Shown piece by piece: positions 56,472 through 64,000 of a stretch of 64,000 bases of DNA. The position numbers and the translations under genes are program-made. The stretch's first letter is position 1. Each line of letters starts with the position of its first letter. Origin of the DNA: Byssochlamys sp. IMV 00236 (lineage: Eukaryota; Ascomycota; Eurotiomycetes; Eurotiales; Thermoascaceae); assembly GCA_001931875.2 (NCBI GenBank), contig MSJH02000840.1:806001-870000 (forward strand), written 5' to 3'. Below the pieces are notes generated by a model. It was not told the DNA's origin, made no database searches, and saw nothing but the letters and a program-made list of their open reading frames with translations.

Positions 56472-58428
56472 TCAGCCTCCCTCAAGGCCCATGCCTTTTC
56501 CAATCTTTCGAATCAGAGCCCGCTTAAGGAACGCTTCTCTTGCTAGACCTCTCGTGTGTCGCGACCATGTATCTACACCAATGATGCCTTTAACAAGAGC
56601 AGACTGCAAAGCGTAGATGGCCTGCTGAATGCCGCTCTCATCTGCCACGAGGTCGTACAGTTGCTTGCCAACAACCGTAGGTGCGACGAGGACATCATCG
56701 ATAGGCGGGAGCCCTCTTCTGCTATCACCGCTCGCATTGGACGGTCCTTCCGTCCCTGGTGGTGCCGGTGAGGAGATACGGGCCTGCGCATCTGCGATCA
56801 CGGCGTCTGCACGGTGAAGGGACTGCTGGAGGATAGAGGTGTTGGACTGAAGCGTCGCATTAAAGTTATTCAACGCCGCGATCTCGCCTTGCAGGGTGGC
56901 GATAGCCCCTTGCAATGCTTTGGATTGGGATAGGAGAGGCTGCACTGCAGACTTCGACTGGCCCACGTTGGATTGAAGAGTCTCGGTGAGTGTCTTGGAG
57001 ACCGCGTGCAACAGTGCGTCCTTCTCTGGATTCGGTGGGATCGGTGGCGCAGGACCCGAGGGTGCCATCGACGGTAGTTCTAATTCGAAAGGCGATGTAA
57101 GGAGATCCGGGGTCTGAGGTTTGGGAGCTGGTGCCGGAGCTGGTGCCGGTTGATTTAGAGGGGCTTGTGGCGGAGTATAGTATTGTTGCTGAACTTGGTG
57201 GGGGGGTACTTGCGGAGGTCGATAAGCCGGCTGGTATTGTTGGTAGGTAGGCTGTGAGGGCTGCGAATATCCCTGAGGCAGTGGAGCTACAGGAGGTTGC
57301 TGGTGCGCGTATGCCGTAGTAGGAGGTAGTGGACTACCAGGAGTAGCCCTCTCGTCTGCAAACCGCTGGGGAGGTACGGCTGCGTTGCGTAAGCTGCTCG
57401 AACGCTGCGGCGAGTAGTGGAGTGGTCTGTTCGGCGCTGTATTGTTCGGTCCATTCTGATATTGGAAGGATAACCTCCTCGAATCGGCCGTCTCTTTGGG
57501 AGGAAGCGGTGGAAGCGGAGGCGGCGACTTATATCTGTCTGGTCCAGGCTGCCTTTGCTCCGGTGTCTGTGTTCGACCCGGCTTAGGAGGGAGCTGAGGA
57601 GGAGCTTGGGGGTTCGACGGTGCTGGCGCAACTGGGCTCGGCGATGGGTTGAGTTCCCGCGGAAGGGGAGGCAGCGGAGGTGGAGCGGGAGCCTGCTGCT
57701 GTTTATATTTTACCGGTGGTTCTTTTGCGAACACCTCTCGGAGAATGGTCAGAAAGTCGACAATGGAGGATCTCTGCTCAAACCGATAGTCAGTGTCTTG
57801 TTCTGATGGGCCATCGCAATGCCACGAAGTGGGTAATTGCTCATATGTTCTCTAATTGTTTCCGCGTCAGGAATACTCACATCCCATGCCTCAGCCCAAT
57901 GCGCCAGATAATGATGATATACTCTCCCCTCGAGTGTGACATGCTGTCCGACGCGGATGACCATGTCCTGCGTAGGCGTCACGTAGACCATCGGTGGTTC
58001 CATAGGATAGGCCGTAGGAATCCATAGCTCAATGGGAAACTTGTATATAGCACCGCGAAAGTTCACTGGCAATGTTCCCACGAGGTGGAGGAGAAGGGCG
58101 GAGACGCCATTCTCGAATGCTATCAAGTCGTCAGTATCCGATCAGCAGTAGAGCGGGACAAGACTACGATGTCTTGTAACTCGAGTAGAGGGAAGAACTG
58201 ACTGTAAACATCCGTCCGCGGGCCCAGCGAAGGATACTGTGCAAGAGCTGCGGCGACATCGTAGTATGTCCGGTTCGCATCGCGGTAGGTCTGGTTGGGA
58301 TCGTAGTGATCCTGCGAGGACGTTCGTTAGCGCAAGGTAGTTGTAGACTTACACTGCAGCATCGGGGGCCTTACCTTGGACAACACGCCGTAGAGCCAAC
58401 TCAGCGTGCTCTGTGGCACAGCAGCCAT
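56472..58428 (-). CDS. vps23: ESCRT-I subunit Vps23/TSG101
   Basis: Four exons encode about 570 residues. Vps23 binds ubiquitinated cargo and the HRS/Vps27 complex on endosomes to start multivesicular-body sorting, and in fungi links to alkaline-pH signalling. The UEV domain is rebuilt from exons 1-4: MAAVPQSTLSWLYGVLSK, DHYDPNQTYRDANRTYYDV, TFENGVSALLLHLVGTLPVN, YPMEPPMVYVTPTQDMVIRV and WDRSSIVDFLTILREVFAKE. A long Pro/Gln-rich linker follows. A coiled coil (TLQGEIAALNNFNATLQSN) and the C-terminal steadiness box (VVGKQLYDLVADESGIQQAI, LKRALIRKIGKGMGLE) close the protein. The start at 58428 is forced by the UEV N-terminus. The convergent-looking long plus-strand frames here are shadows of the Pro-rich coding strand. 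Confidence 0.93.
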
Positions 58429-58796
58429 GGTGAGAGTGCCGTTGCGAGGTATCGACTCATGGTGGTTGGAGTCGGAGCTCGCGTGCTTGTCGTTGTTGGA
58501 ACTCCGCATGCCTAGACTCCCCGCAGTGGGTTTTCTTGGCTGGCCACAGCTGGATAACTACCTACTCTACTTACTTAGGAGCATCAACATGCTGTATGTA
58601 TTTGGAGGATTATTCGATGTCTCGGTCGCAATGCGACTTTTTGATGATATTTGTCATTGGATTTCAGCTCTTTTGGTGCTATTTCAAATAGATCCTAATC
58701 CATGAACATACGTGGTTGACTGGCAGATCTGAAAAAAGAAATAGAAACACGCCTCTTCACCACCTCCGAGCTCGCCCTTCGTCCTCCTTAGCTTCC
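58429..58796. other. Vps23 promoter and receptor 3' flank
   Basis: A compact 368-bp gap between two minus-strand genes; nothing else seen. Confidence 0.4.
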
Positions 58797-59960
58797 CTAC
58801 ACCGTTCCAGAAGCAACAGTCACATCGTGCTTCACACCAAGCGCATTACCCGCCTCCAGATCAGAGTGAAGGGCATGCATATGCGCTGCTGTCGGGCTCG
58901 AGCTAGCCACGGGGGTCGAATTGGCGGGACCCGACGTCGAAGACTGTCTGCTCTTCTCTGAGCTTCCGAAAGAAATCGGCTTCCAAAGTCTGTGGCGTCC
59001 AGTCGACCCGCTGGACGGCTGGCTACCACCTCCAATCAAAGACGTCGCCCACAGAGAGGTCAGAGGAAGTGAAATCGCAACGAGAGTGAGAACGAAGGAG
59101 TCCATTTCAGGGACGTTGACGCAGTACTGCAGGATTGCAAAGATGGCTGTATCGTGAGTTAGTACGCTTTATCATCGCATAGGTACAAATGACATACATG
59201 GAACAATCAATGTCTGGCAGCTCATGATGAAGATCACCTGCATCGCGCCGAAGCGTTTGATTCCCATCTTCTTGCGTTTCTGAATGGCATGCCCCAGCTT
59301 GAAGATGAAAATAAAGCTGAAGAAGCAGATGCTGATAATTGTGGTGATATTGGTGGCGCTTTCTAACCAGACAGCATCGAAGTTGGCCGCTTGCACAATA
59401 GCAATCGAGTTCTCAACAGCCAGACCCAGGCGGAACCCTATCGCAAGCAGAGCGACAATCACCGAGATACCCAGCAGTATGTTCTTGTGAATCTGACGAA
59501 GCGTGACGCAGATAACTTGGGTCTGCAGGATGAGAGAACACTCAATGGCAACCAGCAGCATCACTTCGAAGACAACGGCCAGAATGGAGTTGGCATAAGC
59601 GCTGGCTGGGACTCGGGAGTAGTCGCCAGAGAAGTAAGGATAGACCTTGGAGAACTCTGTCGTGAAATAGACGCAATCGCAGATCAAGCGGCATGCATTC
59701 AAGATCAGAGCAGAGCTGTTGAGCAGGAAGACCGGAGACAGTCGCTTGTCGCTCTTGGTCAGGAGAAGTAAGAGGACAAGCAGGGCCAAAGATGCACCAA
59801 GCTGAGAGCTGTACACGATGCAGATCTTGATGCCATACTGAACGAAGTCGTCCATTTCTCCGACGGAAACATTGAGAGGAGATCCGTCCGCCAGATGGAA
59901 AGTCAGGCTCTGCGTGAAGGGGTCGAAAGGTTTCTGCATGGTTCCGTTGATGCACGACAT
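58797..59960 (-). CDS. preB: Ste2-type alpha-pheromone receptor (PreB/GprA)
   Basis: Two exons encode about 371 residues of a class D seven-helix receptor for alpha-factor-type pheromone, which signals through a heterotrimeric G protein during mating and hyphal fusion. The start at 59960 (MSCINGTMQKPFDPFTQSLT) precedes an extracellular N-terminus with sequons. Helices include IVYSSQLGASLALLVLLLLL, LNACRLICDCVYF, ILAVVFEVMLLVAIECSLIL, KNILLGISVIVALLAIGF and IISICFFSFIFIFKLG. The intracellular loop KRKKMGIKRFGAMQ is the expected G-protein contact. The intron (GTATGT..ATACAG) lies in helix 6-7 and joins LIVP to SIFAILQYCVNVPEMDSFVL. The cytoplasmic tail is Ser/Thr-rich, as in Ste2. A start four codons upstream is not an ATG. 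Confidence 0.92.
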
Positions 59961-61324
59961 GAGTTGATTCAAACGATGGATATCGAGAACGATGAGTCTT
60001 CAGTTGAAGCTTTAAGCAAATATTGAGTAGCTACTTGGTAGAGATGATAACGGTCAGAGAAGAGGTCTAGGAAGGTGATGTAGGACAGACATATCTATAA
60101 GTACGAGAAGAAGGTTACACGGGGTGTGATAGATATACAAGAACAATATAAAATGCTTCGTATTCATGGAAGCGTAATACTTATCCAGAAGAAGAGTATA
60201 TCTCATGTGGCCTATACACTTTCCGCTTTAGGCAGTGGGGTCGTGGAGAGAACAATGTGTGAGTGAAGGAGAACAATCCTAAGGGAGGATTTAGTGGAAT
60301 TCGGATTGTCTATTCTCCGCGGACTGGGTCACATTGTAGTCCAAATAGAACAATATCAAGTATAACGAGACTAAGTGTGAAAATAGTATTGAATTTTGAA
60401 AAGCCTGGAGGTATCTTGAATCTCCTCTAGGTCCGTGGGGAGGTTACTCCCGTATTTATCTCCTGGGCATACAAAGAATCCAGATCCGGTATGATCTAAC
60501 TATCCTATGATTAGGATAATCAAGTAATCAAAGAATCTGCTGCCAATGGATGATATGATAGATCACTTGCGCCTCCAGAAAGCTGCCACCTAAATAAAGG
60601 CCCAACTGAGTTCCCACATGGGATTAGGATTGTACAAGGGATTTGTTTGGGGGGTCTACTCGATCATATTGAATTAGTAGCCTATCTATGCCGATATTCT
60701 GCGGATTGAATTTACTTTGAGGGCTGTAATTAATATATAGAATAGAAGCTAATGGCAATGAGAGAGTTTGCTGGGCCATATCCAGGCACCAGGCACCAGC
60801 CACGGTTAGATCTCACTGTCATGGATGATCCTTGAATATATCGACTCCTTCGAGGATTTCCTCATTATTAATTCCACTTTTCATACTACCTAGTCACTCC
60901 GTAGAAAGACTCTTCATCAGCTCGAGACGAAGAATGAAATCACGTTCCCCCGATATTATTTTATTATTTCTCCATCTGTAGTACAGCTGCTGCGGGGCTT
61001 GCAACTGTACGTGCCCCGCAATCGCGGGTCCGAAGGAGCCGAACATAACAGCATCGCTTTTGTGAATAATATATGAAGAGGTTGTCTTCCTTTATTTCTC
61101 CATAAAGCTGTGGAAACGTATAAAACGTATCAGGTCATCTCCAGTATTATTTGAATTGCTTGTTTTGACGAATTGTGACGGTTGTGGTTCGTTCGCGGCC
61201 AAGTGTTCTCCACTGTCGTTTTATGATATCATCAGGAGTTCGTCTACCATCCGCCCATCTACCATCCGCCATCTACCGTGTTCCAATCTTTCCATACACC
61301 CGGAATCATAACTTCAAAGCAGTC
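59961..61324. other. Receptor upstream region with a repeat copy
   Basis: The 1.36-kb gap holds the preB and aldo-keto reductase promoters and, at 60430-60650, a diverged copy of the inverted-repeat sequence seen at 29-31 kb. No gene is supported. Confidence 0.45.
60430..60650 (+). repeat. Diverged third copy of the inverted-repeat sequence
   Basis: GTATTTATCTCCTGGGCATA, then CAAAGAATCCAGATCC, matches the right arm around 30790-30835 (ATATTTATCTCTAGTATACA, then AAGAATCTAGATCC). CTCTAGGTC precedes both, and TTCCCACATGGGATTAGGAT follows later, matching TTCCCATATGGAATTGGATC. The spacing differs. It appears to be a solo, degraded copy of the same element. Confidence 0.6.
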
Positions 61325-62508
61325 ATGGCGTCTTCTCTCGATATTCAAACTAAGTACAAGCTCAATTCGGGATATGAGATCCCGGTACTAGGATATGGTG
61401 TAAGTCCTTCTTCTCCCTTCGCGTCGATCATGCATGTTTTACACGACGAATCCTCTGGAATGCAATGCTGATACGACAGTGATCTTCTAGGTTTACCAAA
61501 CGTATGTATCCTGCGTGGGTGCTGATAGACTGGAAATCTAACGTGAGACAAGCCCCGCCGACATAACAGAGGAAGTGACCAAGAAGGCCTTCAAAATTGG
61601 TTATCGTCACGTATGTTCCAATCCCCTCACTTTTCAATTGAATATATAGTTCTACTCTTAACTTGGTCTGACTCACCGAGCCTTGATAGGTGGACTCTGC
61701 CCAAGCGTACCGTAACGAGAAGCCATGCGGTCAAGCGATCAAGGATTCAGGACTTCATCGCTCGGAGATTTTCTTTACTACGAAGATATCAAGGCAACAG
61801 ATGGGATATGAAAAGGCAAAAGCATCGATCGATGCCAGTCTCAAGGAGGCTGATGTTGATTACTTTGACCTGTAAGCTTCCTTTCGTGTATTTCAACGTG
61901 ACGACATGATCACTTATAAGGTGAAAGAATTCTCATCCATGCACCATACGGTGGGAAGGAAGCCCGCCAGGGTACTTGGCGAGCCCTTGTCGAGGCCCAG
62001 AAAGAAGGCAAAACGCGCTCGATCGGAGTCTCCAACTATGGCGTTCACCATCTAGATGAACTTGAGGAGTACATCAACAGTGGCGCAGGAGGCAAGATCG
62101 ATGTCGGACAATATGAACTTCATCCCTGGCTTCCTAGACCCGACATTGTCAGCTGGCTCCAGAAACGGAACGTTGTCGTGGAAGCGTACAGTCCTTTAAC
62201 CCGAGCACAGCGTCTGGAGGAACCAGTTCTACTGGAGCTAAGCAAGAAATACAACAAGACACCCGGTCAAATCCTCCTCCGCTGGAGTCTGCAGAAGGTA
62301 TGCCACCCTCGTCATGGTGCATTATGGTTTACTATATGCTAAGTCCTGCCAATAGGGTTTTGTTCCCCTTCCGAAATCTGTCACCCCTTCCAGAATCGAG
62401 GAGAACGCCAACATTTTCGACTTCCAGCTCACAGTGGACGACATGAAGGCCCTTCACACGAATGAGTACTCGCCAACTACCTGGGATCCGACTGTGGACA
62501 GGAGCTAG
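61325..62508 (+). CDS. Aldo-keto reductase
   Basis: Six exons encode about 280 residues of an NADPH-dependent aldo-keto reductase, fungal 2,5-diketo-gluconate-reductase-like. The start MASSLDIQTKYKLNSGYEIP was chosen at 61325; an earlier frame lacks family similarity. A tiny exon, VYQT, is followed by PADITEEVTKKAFKIGYRH, then VDSAQAYRNEKPCGQAIKDS. The catalytic tetrad is visible: Asp and Tyr in DSAQAY, Lys in FFTTKIS, His in ILIHAPYGG. The SIGVSNYGVHHLDELEEYIN motif, QYELHPWLPRPDIVSW and the cofactor-binding PLPKSVTPSRIEENA complete the barrel. Donors include GTAAGT, GTATGT and GTATGT. The substrate is unknown; such enzymes reduce aldehydes and ketones in the cytosol. Confidence 0.9.
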
Positions 62509-62927
62509 ACATGCGGTGGTGAGCAAGCTTTACATCAACATGTATAGTTGATTGAGCTGGCGATATTGTGTGTTCCTATTATGTTTTATCAGCAGCAAAC
62601 ATTGTCGTCGTATCAGCACAAATGAAGTTGCCACTGCATAACGCTTATACTAGATGCTAAAATAAAAGACATCGCCTCAAAACGTCTCTCTCCGTCGAGT
62701 CTTGATTAAAAGTGATGCAAGTACAATTGTAGGCAGATTCTAAGTTAAAAGAATGTCGTATATTAAATAGCACGGAAGAATACTGATTATAGGATTACTC
62801 GAATAGTTTACCGGGTTACTAATCCCTCTAGGATATTTTGAGGCCCTTAAAACTCGCAGCCTATATATAAAGGCTTTCGCGTGAAATGAAGTTATATTGC
62901 AGGAAGAATTAGCAATATTTCTAGATG
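62509..62927. other. Convergent intergenic stretch
   Basis: 3' ends of the reductase and of a regulator; AT-rich, with nothing else seen. Confidence 0.4.
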
Positions 62928-64000
62928 TCATAGGATTGATGTCGTACTTTGCGAATATCTCACAGCCTTAAACCCTTCTACATCGGCCACATGTGAGATC
63001 ACCATATACAGCCAATGAGCTTCCTTCGACCCAGGTTCAGCACTTCGATAGGCAACCTGCAAAGGAAACATAAGCTGAATAGAACCAGTTTGGCCTGGAT
63101 AGCTCGCAAATTGGTAATAAACTAATCGACAAAGCTCGGCGACAATATCCTGGAGTGATCCCTGACCGGGAGCCAACAGGATAGAAAGATGTGGCTTCCA
63201 ACTACTATGCCCTTCAAAGGGCGATGGGAGCATGAGAGATGCTGATATTTTCCTCCAGATGCGGTGGAGAAGGGCCAGTATTGAGTTGTATAAGCACAGT
63301 TCAGCCACGCGCATTGGCTCAGTGAAGAAGATGGCCGTCGGAAAAGGATATGCGTCGAGTTGAACCACATTCATATCCCTTAAAGCATTCCGGTTCACGC
63401 TGAAGTAGGTGCTCGAGAAACTTTCCTCCCACTTCACCCGCCATTCATAGAGTCTTTCAACAAGATTCTTGATTCGGACCCCTACAAGGGTGATCCCTAC
63501 AATGGTGGATGTAGCAAAACAATCTTCCGGGGTGAACGAGCTGTCTTGGAGGTTTTTCAGGTCTTCTAATATGCCAGGCAAATCACAGAAGTGGTCAAGA
63601 AGGAGGTCCATCGCGGATTTCGGCTCTCCGTTATTCGCCCAAGGCTCGACCTTCCAGTCATCCTCCTCCAAAAAGCATCGTTGGCTCATAACAAGATGGG
63701 CAAGAATCTTAGAATGTCAGTGTCAATAGGAGGTATCGGATTGAGTGCATCGTACTCACGATCATACACCGCGTGGTGAGAAACAGTTCTTTATCCACGC
63801 CGGTCTGATGCCGTACAGGTCCTCTGAACTTCATCTGGATTTCCCAATCATTCACCAGCCCAGTATATCCAACCCTATAATACTTACAAGTTGTCCAATG
63901 CCAAGAAAATGAGTTATCCATCCAGTTGAATCCTGAAATGTTACTACCTCATACGCACCAAGCAGTAAGGTATTGGCTAAAGTCGATATATCTGAAACCT
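62928..64000 (-). CDS. Fungal transcription factor, C-terminal part (cut by the window)
   Basis: Only the 3' portion lies in the window. The last exon reads ILAHLVMSQRCFLEEDDWKV, then DLPGILEDLKNLQDSS, VAELCLYNSILALLHRIW and AELCRLVYYQFASYPGQTGS, ending at 62928. This is the C-terminal pattern of a Zn2Cys6 regulator with a fungal-specific transcription factor domain. The preceding exon contains HQTGVDKELFLTTRCMI, joined through an intron (GTGAGT..TCTAAG). Another intron (GTAAGT) begins near 63890, after HWTT. The zinc cluster must lie beyond 64000. Targets are unknown. Confidence 0.7.

Overview
The window is nuclear DNA of a filamentous ascomycete, most likely an Aspergillus or close Eurotiales relative. 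Almost every gene has short GT..AG introns. The protein repertoire is fungal: Zn2Cys6 regulators, HsbA, DUF3712, a Ste2-type receptor. A fungal-type dispersed 5S rRNA gene is also present. All product calls come from reading translations and splice signals by eye; no database was searched.

Layout. 0.9-9.2 kb: Maf1, AP-1 sigma (with two possible last exons), an HsbA-like secreted protein, a DUF3712 membrane protein and an MpaB-type oxygenase, with an eroded gene relic between them. 9.9-10.9 kb: a SANT-like/coiled-coil orphan. 11.4-23.0 kb: an accessory metabolic block holding a Baeyer-Villiger-type monooxygenase and a Rieske oxygenase sharing one promoter, a Zn2Cys6 regulator, a cupin protein, an ankyrin protein and a peroxisomal sarcosine-oxidase-like enzyme. 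23.8-28.9 kb: three divergent paralogues of a PD-(D/E)XK-nuclease-like family. 29.1-31.0 kb: a 5S rRNA gene bracketed by arms of about 310-330 bp in inverted orientation. 32.0-35.5 kb: an MFS transporter and a secreted metallophosphoesterase. 36-46.4 kb: mainly conserved genes (CsbD-like, indoleamine dioxygenase, Nfs1, Rvs167-type BAR/SH3, a small hydrophilic protein). 47.4-53 kb: gene-poor, with a broken acetate-transporter-family gene, a RING protein, an AT-rich stretch and two orphan ORFs. 53.5-62.5 kb: an arrestin-like protein, Vps23/TSG101, the alpha-pheromone receptor, a second copy of the inverted-repeat sequence and an aldo-keto reductase. The right edge cuts another Zn2Cys6-type regulator.

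The strongest new signal is regulatory. A composite motif with consensus near CCGGTCAYRTGAGCGG occurs upstream of the BVMO/Rieske pair, the cupin gene, the ankyrin gene, the sarcosine oxidase gene and the MFS gene, and I did not notice it elsewhere. This suggests one co-regulated module: uptake by the MFS protein, oxidation by the Rieske and flavin enzymes, and final peroxisomal oxidation of an N-methyl amino acid. The nuclease-like genes and the 5S-bearing repeat lie inside this module and may be later insertions.
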